A stretch of DNA of 64,000 nt from Streptomyces musisoli (GCF_016741855.1 NZ_JAERRH010000001.1:124001-188000), one strand, 5' to 3'. Counted from the stretch's first letter, positions 49,660-58,287 are shown. The notes: a model not told the origin generated them from the sequence alone. Numbers and translations are program-made.

Positions 49660-49693
49660 AGCCCGCCGACCCGTTGTTGCAGGTCGGCGGGCT
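49660..49693. terminator. terminator between methyltransferase and tRNA-Pro
   Basis: AGCCCGCCGACC (49660-49671) and GGTCGGCGGGCT (49682-49693) form a perfect 12-bp stem with a 10-nt loop. It can end the methyltransferase transcript and, from the other side, the tRNA transcript. Confidence 0.85.
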
Positions 49694-49702
49694 CTGCCAC
49701 CG

Positions 49703-49776
<74 letters not shown>

Positions 49777-49821
49777 TTGCGCTCCCACACGGAGCGTTCC
49801 GTGTGATCACGCAGGTCAACA

Positions 49822-51252
49822 CTACCGCACCCGCGCGGGTGCCCGTGTCGACCCCGGCACGGGACGCGGCTCGGCGGGTCGGCCGGGGCGGCGGACCGGG
49901 ACGAGGAGGGCCGCGCCGGCCGCGGCCAGGCAGAGCAGGGCCAGCAGGGCCCAGCCGTGGGTGTAACCGGAGGCGTACGGCAGGCCCGACGGCTGGAGCC
50001 GGCCGGTGACCAGGACGCTGGTGAGCGCGGCGCCGATGGAGCCGCCGATGGTGCGGATGTTGGCGTTCATGCCGGTCGCGGCACCGGTCTGTTCCACCGG
50101 CACGCTGCCCACGATGAGGTTGGCCATCGAGGCGAAGGCCAGTCCGATGCCGAGGCCGAACAGCCCCGCGACGACAGCGATCTGCCACTGGGCGTCATGC
50201 CAGAGGGTGAGGAAGCCGCAGGCCAGCGCGCCGAAGGCGGCCCCCGCGGTGAGCAGTGCCTTGGTGCCGACGCGGGGCTCCAGGCGGCCCGACAGGATGC
50301 CGGCGAGGAACATCGCGACGAGCATGGGCAGCATCAGCAACCCCGAGGCGGTCACGCTGGCACCGAAGCCGTAGCCGGCCGCGGCCGGCGTCTGGACGAA
50401 CCCGGGCAGGAACGACCATATGGAGTACATGCCGGCGCCGAACAGCAGGGCGGCGATGTTGGTCGTCCACACCGCGGGCAGCCGGAGCACCCGCAGATCG
50501 ATGAGCGGGCTGCGCGAACGGGCCTCGGCCGTCAGCCACACCGCGAACAGCAGAGCGGCGACGGCGAACAGGCCGAGCACCTTCGCCGAGCCCCAGCCCC
50601 ACTGCCCGGCCTGGCTGAGGGGCAGCAGCAGGGCCACCAGCCAGCCGGAGAGCAGCACGGCGCCAGTCCAGCTGACCTTCCCCTCCGCCCGCTTGGGCGA
50701 CTCGGGGACATGGCGCAGGGCGATCAGGACGGTCACGGCGACGATCCCCACCGGGATCCAGAACAGCCAGCGGTAGTCGAGCGCGGACACGATCGGGCCG
50801 GCGGCCACCATGCCGACTCCGCCGCCGGCCGCGATCACGGCGGAGAGGTTGCTGATGCTGCCGCTGACCTCGGCCGGGGCGAACTCGTCCCGGATGATGC
50901 CGAAGGAGAGCGGGAACAGGGCGCCCCCGATGCCCTGGACGGCCCGGGCGACGATGAGCACGCCGATGTTCGGGGCCAGCGCGGCGACGAGACAGCCCGC
51001 GAGGACGGCGAACAGGACGGCGACGAGGGTCCGTTTCTTGCCGGCGAGGTCGCCGACCCGGCCGAGGATCGGGGTGAAGACCGAGGCGGACAGCAGATAG
51101 GCCGTCATCACCCAGGTCGCGGTGGACTGGGAGGTGTGCAGGGCGTGCTGGACGGTCGGCAGGGCCGGCGCGATCAGCGACTGAAGCATGGAGAACACGC
51201 CGGCACCGGTCGCGAGGACCGCGAAGGTGAGGCGGGTCGACGGGCGGGACAT
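49822..51252 (-). CDS. MFS drug-efflux transporter (DHA2/EmrB-QacA type)
   Basis: A 476-residue protein with about 14 hydrophobic segments. Motifs are LGRVGDLAGKKRTL (motif A) after the second helix, ARAVQGIGGALFP, and GGGVGMVAAGPIVSALDYRWLFWI (motif C-like). It should export a drug or metabolite by proton antiport. It diverges from a TetR regulator across a 210-bp region with two tandem palindromes, so it is almost certainly repressed by it. The ATG at 51252 is preceded by GGAGAGG. Next to the tRNA it marks the first core gene to the right of the island. Confidence 0.92.
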   Translation of the reverse strand: MSRPSTRLTFAVLATGAGVFSMLQSLIAPALPTVQHALHTSQSTATWVMTAYLLSASVFTPILGRVGDLAGKKRTLVAVLFAVLAGCLVAALAPNIGVLIVARAVQGIGGALFPLSFGIIRDEFAPAEVSGSISNLSAVIAAGGGVGMVAAGPIVSALDYRWLFWIPVGIVAVTVLIALRHVPESPKRAEGKVSWTGAVLLSGWLVALLLPLSQAGQWGWGSAKVLGLFAVAALLFAVWLTAEARSRSPLIDLRVLRLPAVWTTNIAALLFGAGMYSIWSFLPGFVQTPAAAGYGFGASVTASGLLMLPMLVAMFLAGILSGRLEPRVGTKALLTAGAAFGALACGFLTLWHDAQWQIAVVAGLFGLGIGLAFASMANLIVGSVPVEQTGAATGMNANIRTIGGSIGAALTSVLVTGRLQPSGLPYASGYTHGWALLALLCLAAAGAALLVPVRRPGRPAEPRPVPGSTRAPARVR

Positions 51253-51392
51253 GAAGCAGCCTCTCCGAGGACGGGGGCGCGGAAGGCCGAATGCCGAGGG
51301 GCACGGTCGGACGGGCCGCGCGAGGGTGAGGGGGTGCGTAGTCGGCTCCCGGGCCGCGTCCGGCCACGGCGGAGCCACCCCGCACTGGTAAA

Positions 51393-51431
51393 GTGGAGGT
51401 ACCCCTCCACTGTAGCGGAGGTACCCCTCCG
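51393..51431. promoter_or_regulatory. tandem palindromic TetR operators
   Basis: GTGGAGGTACCCCTCCAC (51393-51410) and CGGAGGTACCCCTCCG (51416-51431) share the core GGAGGTACCCCTCC and are centred about 22 bp apart, two helical turns. They lie between the divergent MFS and TetR genes, close to the TetR start, fitting cooperative autorepression. Confidence 0.8.
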
Positions 51432-51462
51432 GTTCAATCGACGCTCTTCCCGGGAGGCAGCA

Positions 51463-52041
51463 GTGACGGCCACGCCGTTCCCCGTCAGCGAGATCGTGGC
51501 GACCCGCCGCCCGCACCGTAAGGACGCCGCCCGCAACTACGACGCCCTGCTCGAAGCCGCCCGCGCGGCGTTCGCCGAGCACGGGGCCGACGCCTCCCTG
51601 GAGGACATCGCCCGGCGCGCGGGCGTCGGCATCGGCACCCTGTACCGGAACTTCCCGACCCGCCGCGATCTGTTCGAGACCGTCTACGCGGACGAGGTCA
51701 ACACCCTGTGCCGGGCGGCCGTCGAACTCGCGGACCGGGAGCCCTGGGCGGCGCTGACGGCCTGGCTGGACCGGTTCGCCGGGTACATGGTCACCAAGCG
51801 TGCGGTGCGCGAGGCCCTGGACGGCGAGTCCGACATCTTCCAGGCGTGCCGCGAGTCCATGTACGCGGCCGGCGGTCCGCTGCTGGAGCGGGCACAGCGG
51901 GCCGGCGCCGCGCGGGCGGACATGGACTTCGGGGACCTGCTGCGGATGGTCGCCGGGATCACGGCGACGGTCTTCGACGACGACGCCCAGCGGGACCGGG
52001 TCCTGGCCATCGCCATGGACGGAGTCCGCGCCGTCCGCTGA
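51463..52041 (+). CDS. TetR-family transcriptional regulator
   Basis: The 192-residue product has an N-terminal TetR helix-turn-helix (ARAAFAEHGADASLEDIARRA, then GVGIGTLYRNFPTRRDLFE). A C-terminal ligand domain like that of efflux repressors follows. GTG at 51463 follows CGGGAGG. It should bind the two palindromes at 51393-51431 and repress itself and the MFS pump until an inducer binds. A 30-bp sequence covering its last codons is duplicated about 57 bp downstream. Confidence 0.93.
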   Translation: MTATPFPVSEIVATRRPHRKDAARNYDALLEAARAAFAEHGADASLEDIARRAGVGIGTLYRNFPTRRDLFETVYADEVNTLCRAAVELADREPWAALTAWLDRFAGYMVTKRAVREALDGESDIFQACRESMYAAGGPLLERAQRAGAARADMDFGDLLRMVAGITATVFDDDAQRDRVLAIAMDGVRAVR

Positions 52042-52105
52042 CACCGCCCCGCCGCGCCCTGCCCATCACCCCGGCACGGAGTCCGCGCCGTCCGCTCACA
52101 CCGCC
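52019..52105. repeat. short duplication of the TetR gene end
   Basis: ACGGAGTCCGCGCCGTCCGC occurs at 52019 and again at 52076, each continuing T, G or C, then ACACCGCC. It is a local 57-bp-period duplication reaching from the last TetR codons into the intergenic region. Confidence 0.85.
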
Positions 52106-52113
52106 GCTCCCGG

Positions 52114-52635
52114 CTACTTGATGATCGCGTTCGCCACCACCACGATCAGCCCGAGCATCGCGTCCCCCGTCCCCATGAGGACGGCGACCGGCCAGCGCCG
52201 CCCCGACCAGCGGGCCGTGAGGAGGCCGAGCACGAACAGGATCAGGATGTTGAGGGCGAAGGCCGTGTACTCGACGCCCTGAGCGGCCCACCAGCCCAAC
52301 CGCGCGCCCGCCAGCAGGAGGGCCGTGGGCAGCACGGCCGTGACGAGCGGCCACTCGTTGCGCATGGCGAGCAGGACGTCCCACCGGCGGTGGGGAGTTC
52401 GCTCGGCGATGTAGTGGGCGTACCCGTGGGCGAGTGCGGAGGCGCACGCGGTCACCAGCACCCACGCCGCGTCGTAGCCCCGGACCTCCGCGGACGTGTG
52501 CCCGTACCGGGTGAGCGCCGCGACCATCGAGCTGGCGAGCACGGCGCCGTACACCCCACCGAACAGGACGGCCTCACGCGTGCCGTGCCCGGACGATGCC
52601 GGGCCCGGCGCCGTGGAGACCGTGGAGTCAGCCAT
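52114..52635 (-). CDS. small integral membrane protein of unknown function
   Basis: A 173-residue protein with about five hydrophobic segments (AVLFGGVYGAVLASSMVAAL, WVLVTACASALAHGYAHYI, PLVTAVLPTALLLAG, AFALNILILFVLGLL, LMGTGDAMLGLIVVV). It contains several His residues in the second segment region (AHGYAHY). It is not clearly assigned to a family by eye. ATG at 52635 has GGGG upstream. It diverges from the cupin gene, but no functional link is visible. Confidence 0.7.
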   Translation of the reverse strand: MADSTVSTAPGPASSGHGTREAVLFGGVYGAVLASSMVAALTRYGHTSAEVRGYDAAWVLVTACASALAHGYAHYIAERTPHRRWDVLLAMRNEWPLVTAVLPTALLLAGARLGWWAAQGVEYTAFALNILILFVLGLLTARWSGRRWPVAVLMGTGDAMLGLIVVVANAIIK

Positions 52636-52763
52636 GTCCCCACGATCACCCGGCCCCGGCACCCCCGCCAGTCCGCGCCGCTGGCCCGCACCCCGACGAA
52701 GTGTCCCCCGACCAGGCCCGACGCCCCACACACTGTCCACGGCGGCTGGGCACGCGCGCCGAC

Positions 52764-52776
52764 TAGGGTCGGCCGT
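52764..52776 (+). promoter_or_regulatory. -10 element of a leaderless cupin gene
   Basis: TAGGGT at 52764-52769 lies 7 bp before ATG 52777, with no ribosome-binding site, the standard arrangement of leaderless Streptomyces transcripts. Confidence 0.55.
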
Positions 52777-53121
52777 ATGACGCACAGCTTCGCGCTCCAT
52801 ATCCCCGACGCCGACCTCGAACCCGAGCCACTGGACCCGGAACAGATCGTCTCCGGAAACCCCGAGGTCACCGGAAAGGTGGTCTGGGAGTCGCCGGACG
52901 GGCGGCAGATCCGGGGCGTCTGGCAGATCACCCCGGGCGTGGTCACGGACACGGAGGCGGACGAGCTGTTCGTCGTGATCAGCGGCTCGGCGACGATCGA
53001 GGTGGCGGACGGGCCGACACTGCGGGTGGGGCCCGGCGACATGGCGGTGCTGCGCGCCGGCGACCGCACGACGTGGACCGTGCACGAGACGCTGCGCAAG
53101 GCGTACGCGATCAACCTCTGA
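52777..53121 (+). CDS. single-domain cupin protein
   Basis: The 114-residue protein is a small beta-barrel cupin (DUF861/EutQ-like) with the pattern GVWQITPGVVTDTEADELFVVISGSATIE in outline (residues about 47-75) and GPGDMAVLRAGDRTTWTVHE in the second motif. Several metal-binding His positions of classical cupins are not obvious, so it may bind a small ligand rather than a catalytic metal. It appears leaderless. Its stop is 23 bp from the end of the convergent LacI gene. Confidence 0.85.
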   Translation: MTHSFALHIPDADLEPEPLDPEQIVSGNPEVTGKVVWESPDGRQIRGVWQITPGVVTDTEADELFVVISGSATIEVADGPTLRVGPGDMAVLRAGDRTTWTVHETLRKAYAINL

Positions 53122-53144
53122 CGGCCGGGCCGCCCACCGCCCGG

Positions 53145-54164
53145 TTACGACGCCGCGCCGGCCGGCTGCGGACGGTCCGGCGGTCCCGTCGTTCCGCGCA
53201 CCTGGAGCGTCGGCGGTGCCAGCTGGACGCCGCCGTCGCCGCCGTGACCGGCCAGGCGGTCCAGCAGGCAGCCGGCGGCGCGCCGGCCGGCCTCGTACGG
53301 GGCGGTGTCCACGGTGGTCAGCCAGACGTGCCGCAACCGGGAGATGCCGGTGTTGTCGTACCCCGCCACCGACAGGTCCCGGGGCACTCCCAGCCCCAGC
53401 TCCACGGCCGCGGACAGCGCGCCCACCGCGGCCATGTCGTTGACGGCGAAGAGCGCCGTGGGCCGCTCCGCTCGGCTCAGCAGCCGTACGGTTCCGCGGT
53501 AGCCGCTCTCCTCGGTCAGGTCGCCCGGTTCGACGAGCGGCTCGGCGCCGTGCGCCCGCATCGCCGTCTCGAAGCCGCGCCGGCGCAGTGCGCCGACGGC
53601 GCCGTGACCCGCCAGGTGCGCGATCCGGCGGTGGCCGAGCCCGAGCAGGTGCTCGGTGACGAGCCGGGCACCCCGCTCGTCGTCCCCGGCGACGACGTCC
53701 ACGCCCGGCGGTTGCGCCTCGCGGGCACCCGCCACGACCACCGGTATCCGCCGGGCCAGCGTGCCGAGCGCACCCGCGTCCGGGACGGTGCCGACCACCA
53801 CCAGGCCGTCGACACCCAGGTCCGTGAAGGGTTCGGCGAGGGCGTGGCCCATGCGCCGGTTGAGGCGGGCGTCGGCGAGAAGCATGTGCAGGCCGGCCGC
53901 GTGCAGCAGGGAGTTGAGGCCGTCGAGCAGTTCCACGAACCAGGGGTTGCGCAGGTCGTCCAGGACGACGCCGACGGTGCGGCTGCGCTGTTCACTGAGG
54001 CTGCGGGCCGCGGCGTTCGGGCGGTAGCCCAGCTCCCGCACGGCCCGCAGCACCGCCTCCCGCTTCTCGGGGCGCACCGGGCCGGAGCCGCGCAGCACGA
54101 GCGAGACCAGTGACTTCGACACGCCGGCCCGTTCGGCCACGTCGCGGATGGTCGGCGGTCTCAT
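53145..54164 (-). CDS. LacI-family transcriptional regulator
   Basis: A 339-residue protein with the LacI helix-turn-helix at residues 4-25 (TIRDVAERAGVSKSLVSLVL), hinge YRPNAAARSLSEQRSRTVGV, and a periplasmic-binding-like effector domain. It diverges from the first Gfo/Idh/MocA dehydrogenase gene. Two palindromes with core TGGAmCGGTCCA lie in the intergenic region, one only 3 bp upstream of its own ATG. It therefore likely controls itself and the dehydrogenase gene in response to a sugar or cyclitol. Confidence 0.92.
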   Translation of the reverse strand: MRPPTIRDVAERAGVSKSLVSLVLRGSGPVRPEKREAVLRAVRELGYRPNAAARSLSEQRSRTVGVVLDDLRNPWFVELLDGLNSLLHAAGLHMLLADARLNRRMGHALAEPFTDLGVDGLVVVGTVPDAGALGTLARRIPVVVAGAREAQPPGVDVVAGDDERGARLVTEHLLGLGHRRIAHLAGHGAVGALRRRGFETAMRAHGAEPLVEPGDLTEESGYRGTVRLLSRAERPTALFAVNDMAAVGALSAAVELGLGVPRDLSVAGYDNTGISRLRHVWLTTVDTAPYEAGRRAAGCLLDRLAGHGGDGGVQLAPPTLQVRGTTGPPDRPQPAGAAS

Positions 54165-54166
54165 GA

Positions 54167-54182
54167 CATGGACCGTTCCATG
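54167..54182. promoter_or_regulatory. LacI operator 1 (autoregulatory)
   Basis: CATGGACCGTTCCATG contains, on the minus strand, TGGAACGGTCCA. It matches operator 2 in 11 of 12 positions and has the central CG typical of LacI-family sites. Confidence 0.7.
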
Positions 54183-54250
54183 CGGCGTGCCGTGCTGTCA
54201 AAGGGTTGACACGCTGGCCATGTCCGAACAAAGGTGAGCCACATCGTGCG

Positions 54251-54262
54251 TGGACCGGTCCA
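54251..54262. promoter_or_regulatory. LacI operator 2
   Basis: TGGACCGGTCCA is a perfect 12-bp palindrome 22 bp upstream of the dehydrogenase ATG, in position to block its promoter or early elongation. Confidence 0.7.
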
Positions 54263-54283
54263 AGTGCACCAGGAAGGGCTGTC

Positions 54284-55435
54284 ATGGTGGAAGCGCTGGG
54301 TGTCGCCGTCGTCGGATTCGGCTGGATGGGTCGCGTGCACACCCAGGCGTACGCCCGGCTCCCGCACCACTATCCGCGGCTCCCGCTGCGGCCGCGGCTG
54401 GTCACGGTCGCCGAGGAGGTGCCGGGGCGGGCCGAGGAGGCCGCCGAACGCTTCGGGTTCGCCTCCGCGACCCGCGACTGGCGCGAGGTGGCCGCCGACC
54501 CGCGCGTGCGGGCCGTCAGCATCACCGCGCCGAACTTCCTGCACCGGGAGATCGGCGTGGCGATGGCCGAGGCCGGCAAGCACGTCTGGATCGAGAAGCC
54601 GGTGGGCCTGACCGCCGGGGACGCCCGCGCGGTCGCCGACGCGGTCGCGGGGGCCGGCGTGCAGGGCACGGTCGGTTTCAACTACCGCAACGCGCCCGCC
54701 GTGGAGGCCGCCCGCGAGCTGATCGCGTCCGGCGAGATCGGCAGGGTCACCCACGTCCGCATCCGTCTCTTCAGTGACTACGCGGCCCACCCGGACTCCG
54801 CCCTGACCTGGCGCTACGAGCGGGAGCGCGGCGGCAGCGGGGTGCTCGGCGACCTGGCCTCGCACGGTGCGGACCTGGCCCGCTTCCTGCTCGGGGACAT
54901 CGCCTCCCTCACCGCCGACACCGCGGTCTTCCTGCCGGAACGGGCCCGTCCGGCCGGGGCCACGGCCGGCCATGCCCGGGCCTCGGGCGGTGAGCCGGGC
55001 CCGGTCGAGAACGAGGACTACGTCGGCTGCCTGCTCCGCTTCGCCTCCGGCGCCCGCGGGGTCCTGGAGGCGTGCCGCGTCTCGGTCGGCGAGCAGAACA
55101 CCTACGGCTTCGAGGTGCACGGCACACGGGGCGCGGTGTTCTGGGACTTCCGCCGGATGAACGAGCTGGCGGTGAGCCGCGGGACGACGTACCAGGACCA
55201 GCCGGTGAGCACGGTGTACGTCGGCCCGGGCGCCGGCGAGTTCGCCGCGTTCCAGCCGGGCGCGGCCAACGCGATGGGCTACGACGACCTCAAGGTGATC
55301 GAGGCCTGCCGCTTCGTACGCTCCATCGCCGAGGGCACGCCGTACGGCACCACCCTCGCGGACGCGGTGTACAGCGCGACCGTGCTCGACGCGATGGCGG
55401 AGTCCGCGGAGAGCGGCCGGTGGGTCGGTCTGTAG
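54284..55435 (+). CDS. Gfo/Idh/MocA-family oxidoreductase
   Basis: The 383-residue protein has the NAD(P) motif VAVVGFGWMGRVHTQAYARL and the family EKPVGL motif (VWIEKPVGLTAGDA). The C-terminal alpha/beta domain has RYERERGGSGVLGDLASHGADLARFLLG with the Asp/His active-site pair. It would oxidise a sugar or cyclitol or an acetylated derivative. ATG at 54284 follows AGGAAGG. It is the main target of the divergent LacI regulator. A decayed SDR gene and a second Gfo/Idh/MocA gene follow on the same strand. Confidence 0.92.
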   Translation: MVEALGVAVVGFGWMGRVHTQAYARLPHHYPRLPLRPRLVTVAEEVPGRAEEAAERFGFASATRDWREVAADPRVRAVSITAPNFLHREIGVAMAEAGKHVWIEKPVGLTAGDARAVADAVAGAGVQGTVGFNYRNAPAVEAARELIASGEIGRVTHVRIRLFSDYAAHPDSALTWRYERERGGSGVLGDLASHGADLARFLLGDIASLTADTAVFLPERARPAGATAGHARASGGEPGPVENEDYVGCLLRFASGARGVLEACRVSVGEQNTYGFEVHGTRGAVFWDFRRMNELAVSRGTTYQDQPVSTVYVGPGAGEFAAFQPGAANAMGYDDLKVIEACRFVRSIAEGTPYGTTLADAVYSATVLDAMAESAESGRWVGL

Positions 55436-55600
55436 GCGGCCCGGCCGGCGGGCATGCCGTACGGAGGTGACCATCTGGATCGCCGAAGGCAGCGGCGCGG
55501 CGCGCCGGGGAAGCGCATCACCAGGTGACAGGCCTCGCGCGGATCGTGCCGCGGATCGTGGAGGAGCACGGCGGAGGGCGGCCTGCGGCCGCCGGGAGAG

Positions 55601-55870
55601 ATGAGGGGCGCATGGGACTTCTCGACGACTGCGGCCAACGGCCTGAACATCGGCTGGACGGCGACGGAGGGCGAGGACGCCATCCAGCGTGCCTTCCACG
55701 GCGCCGGCGACGACTGGCGGGAGCAGGCCGGGGCCCGGCTGCCGATGGGCAGGCTGGGCCGGCCGGAGGAGATCGCGGACTTCGTGGTCCTCCTGCTGTC
55801 CGACCGGTCCGGGGTGGTCACGGGGTCGGTGATCGACTGGGACCAGAACGTGCTGGGCGGGCTGGACTGA
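55601..55870 (+). pseudogene. C-terminal remnant of a short-chain dehydrogenase/reductase
   Basis: Only the last part of an SDR protein is readable. It has NGLNIGWTATEGEDAIQRAFHG in outline, then LPMGRLGRPEEIADFVVLLLSDRSGVVTGSVIDWDQNVLGGLD, the typical C-terminus of the family. The N-terminal NAD(P)-binding TGxxxGIG and catalytic YxxxK segments are missing from the 160 bp upstream. Codon use still looks normal, so the deletion may be recent. It lies between two sugar dehydrogenase genes and probably once belonged to the same pathway. Confidence 0.75.
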
Positions 55871-55977
55871 GCGGTCCGGCCGGTCCGGCGAGGAGGACGA
55901 GCCCGAAGGGCGACCGGGGCCCGGGGCCGAGCCCCCGGCCAAGGGACAGCAACCACGTACAAGGAGCAGCTGAGCAC

Positions 55978-56982
55978 ATGCGCATCGGAATCCTCGGTCT
56001 CGGCCGCATCGGCGCCTTCCACGCCGAGACCCTCTCCGGCCTCGACGCCGTCGAGTCGCTCGTCGTCACCGACCCGTTCGCGGACGCGGCCAAGGCCGCC
56101 GCCGAGCGGTTCGGCGCCGAGGTCGCGGACTCGCCGGAGGCCCTGCTGGCGGCCGGCGTGGACGGCATCGTCGTCGCGGCGGCCACGGACGCCCACCCGG
56201 CGCTGATCAGGGCGGGGGTGGCGGCCGGTGTGCCGGTCTTCTGCGAGAAGCCGGTGGCCCGCACCATGGCGGAGGGCGTCGGGGTCCTCGAGGCCGTCCG
56301 GGGCAGCGGCGTGCCGATCCAGATCGGCTACAACCGGCGCTTCGACACGGGCTTCGCCGCCGCGCGGGCCGCCGTACGGGCCGGTGAGCTGGGCAAGCTG
56401 CACACGGTCCGGTCCACGACCCTGGACCCGGCGCCCCCGCCGGCCGCGTACGTCGCCGCGTCGGGCGGGATCTTCCGCGACTGCTCCGTGCACGACTTCG
56501 ACATCATCCGCTGGGTGACGGGCCGTGAGGTCACCGAGGTGTACGCGGTGGGCGGCAACCGGGGCGCCGACTACATCGCGGCGGCCGGCGACGCGGACAC
56601 GACCGGCGCGATCCTGACCCTGGACGACGGCACGATCGCGGTGGTGTCCAATTCCCGGCACAACGCGCGGGGTTACGACGTGCGCATGGAACTGCACGGC
56701 TTCGCCGACTCGATCGCCGTCGGCCTGGACGACCAGCTCCCGCTGCGCTCGGTCGAGCCCGGGGTGACCTTCCCGTCCGGCACTCCGCACGACTTCTTCA
56801 TGGACCGCTTCACCGCCGCCTACCGCGCCGAACTCACCGCGTTCACCGAGGTCGTGGCCGGCACCCGGCCCTCTCCGTGCACCGTCGAGGACGCCTTGGA
56901 GGCCGGCTGGATCGCCGAGGCCTGCACCCTGTCGCTGCACGAGCACCGGCCGGTGACGCTCGCGGAGGTGCGGGGGGAGTGA
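55978..56982 (+). CDS. Gfo/Idh/MocA-family oxidoreductase, myo-inositol 2-dehydrogenase-like
   Basis: A 334-residue protein with NAD motif IGILGLGRIGAFHAETL, the FCEKPVARTMAEGV motif, and FRDCSVHDFDIIRWVTG carrying the catalytic Asp-His pair of inositol dehydrogenases. It would oxidise myo-inositol or a related cyclitol to an inosose. ATG at 55978 has AAGGAG about 15 bp upstream. It lies near the IolE-like isomerase and the sugar ABC transporter genes whose promoter has an IolR-like site. Together these support a cyclitol catabolic role; the exact sugar is inference. Confidence 0.9.
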   Translation: MRIGILGLGRIGAFHAETLSGLDAVESLVVTDPFADAAKAAAERFGAEVADSPEALLAAGVDGIVVAAATDAHPALIRAGVAAGVPVFCEKPVARTMAEGVGVLEAVRGSGVPIQIGYNRRFDTGFAAARAAVRAGELGKLHTVRSTTLDPAPPPAAYVAASGGIFRDCSVHDFDIIRWVTGREVTEVYAVGGNRGADYIAAAGDADTTGAILTLDDGTIAVVSNSRHNARGYDVRMELHGFADSIAVGLDDQLPLRSVEPGVTFPSGTPHDFFMDRFTAAYRAELTAFTEVVAGTRPSPCTVEDALEAGWIAEACTLSLHEHRPVTLAEVRGE

Positions 56983-56985
56983 GCA

Positions 56986-57031
56986 CACGGGTGACGGCGC
57001 CCGGGCAGGTGCCCGGGCGCCGTCACCCGTG
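56986..57031. terminator. bidirectional terminator with 22-bp perfect arms
   Basis: Arms 56986-57007 and 57010-57031 are exact reverse complements (CACGGGTGACGGCGCC and onward) with only 2 nt between, so the tip opens into a small loop. It separates the dehydrogenase from the convergent minus-strand genes. Confidence 0.92.
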
Positions 57032-57036
57032 TCGGG

Positions 57037-57234
57037 TCAACCGCAGTAGCGGATCAGCCACTCGTCCGCGTTGTACGTGTCCCGCGCCGGGTCGGGCCGG
57101 GTGGCCGGCCTCGATTCCACCGTGTCCTGCGGGCGTATCCGTTCCGGCAGGTGCCCGAAGCGCTCGTGACGCCGGGCGGCGGCCGCGTCGGCGGTTTCCC
57201 GGGGTGTCTCGTGGAGTTCCGTGTGGTGTGCCAT
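57037..57234 (-). CDS. small hydrophilic protein of unknown function
   Basis: A 65-residue protein rich in Arg, His, Glu and Asp (AHHTELHETPRETADAAAAR), ending NADEWLIRYCG. It has a good ribosome site (GGGAGGACGAG) and stops directly before the bidirectional terminator, both of which support it as a real gene. No family or function is recognised. It follows the isomerase gene with a gap of about 140 bp. Confidence 0.6.
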   Translation of the reverse strand: MAHHTELHETPRETADAAAARRHERFGHLPERIRPQDTVESRPATRPDPARDTYNADEWLIRYCG

Positions 57235-57377
57235 CTCGTCCTCCCGTCCGCGCGGGCGTTCCCCGTTGTCGGTGAGAACGCCCGCGTGCCCCTGCTTGGT
57301 TCCCGGCCACCCCCTGGCCGAATCCGTCGGGGTACCGCAGGAACCGGGGCGGGCGGGGGCCCCGTCGGGGCGGAGCC

Positions 57378-58286
57378 TCAGGCTCCGCAGGAGCGCAGGA
57401 AGCGCCGGGTGCGCACCGCGATGGGCAGCGGTGTGTCCGGCTCGCACGGGTACATGTCCTGCTCGACGATGGCGAACAACTCCACTCCCAGCCTCTGCGC
57501 CGCCTGGAGCACCGGCCCCAGCTCGGGGATCCCGGAGGGCGGTTCGCACATCACCCCGCGCTGCACGGCCGGCCCGAACGGCACCCCGCCCGCGACCACC
57601 CCGGCGAGGATCTCCGGGTCGACCTGCTTCAGGTGCAGGTACCCGATGCGCTCGCCGTAGGTCTCGATCAGCTTGACGCTGTCGCCGCCGCAGTAGGCGT
57701 AGTGCCCGGTGTCCAGGCAGAGGCCGACCAGCCCGGCGTCGGTCGAGTCCAGGAACCGTTCGACGTGTTCCTCGGTGTCGATGTGGGTGTCGGCGTGCGG
57801 GTGCACGACGATGTCCAGGCCGTAGGTCTCCCGGACCTCGTGGCCGAGCCGCTCCATGCCCTTCGTCAGGTGGGCCCACTGTTCGGCGGTCAGCTCGGGC
57901 GGCTCCAGGATCTCGGCGGTCTTGTCGTCGCGCCAGAAGGACGGGATCACCACCAGGTGCCGGGCGCCCACGGCCCGGGTGAGCGCGGCGACCTGGCTGA
58001 CGTGCGCCCAGGTCTCCTCCCAGACGGCGGGCCCGCGGTGCATGCCGGTGAAGACCGTGCCCGCGGAGACCTTCAGGTTCCGCCGGGCCACCTCCTCGGT
58101 GAGCCGCCCCGGGTCGGTGGGCAGGTAGCCGTACGGGCCCAGTTCGATCCACTCGTAGCCGGCCTCGGCGACCTCGTCGAGGAAGCGGTCCCACGGCACC
58201 TGACGCGGGTCGTCGGGGAACCAGACACCCCAGGAGTCGGGGGCGGAGCCGACCCGGATGCGGTCGAGCGGGGTGGGGTGCGGCAT
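57378..58286 (-). CDS. sugar phosphate isomerase/epimerase-type TIM barrel, IolE-like
   Basis: The 302-residue protein is an AP-endonuclease-2-like TIM barrel of the IolE/IolI group. RIRVGSAPDSWGVWFPDDP opens it, and EWIELGPYGYLP, VVHPHADTHIDTEE, CLDTGHYAYCGGD and YLHLKQVD follow. The Glu, Asp and His residues of these strands bind the divalent metal. Similar enzymes dehydrate or isomerise inososes. It is cotranscribed with the ABC transporter genes, starting 1 bp after the ATPase stop. This makes the operon order binding protein, permease, ATPase, isomerase. Confidence 0.88.
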   Translation of the reverse strand: MPHPTPLDRIRVGSAPDSWGVWFPDDPRQVPWDRFLDEVAEAGYEWIELGPYGYLPTDPGRLTEEVARRNLKVSAGTVFTGMHRGPAVWEETWAHVSQVAALTRAVGARHLVVIPSFWRDDKTAEILEPPELTAEQWAHLTKGMERLGHEVRETYGLDIVVHPHADTHIDTEEHVERFLDSTDAGLVGLCLDTGHYAYCGGDSVKLIETYGERIGYLHLKQVDPEILAGVVAGGVPFGPAVQRGVMCEPPSGIPELGPVLQAAQRLGVELFAIVEQDMYPCEPDTPLPIAVRTRRFLRSCGA

Positions 58287-58287
58287 C

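Noticed and set aside
57037..58194. Long minus-strand frame overlapping the isomerase gene
   Set aside because: Only its last 65 codons, from ATG 57234 with a good ribosome site, look real; the rest is an out-of-frame reading of the isomerase gene.
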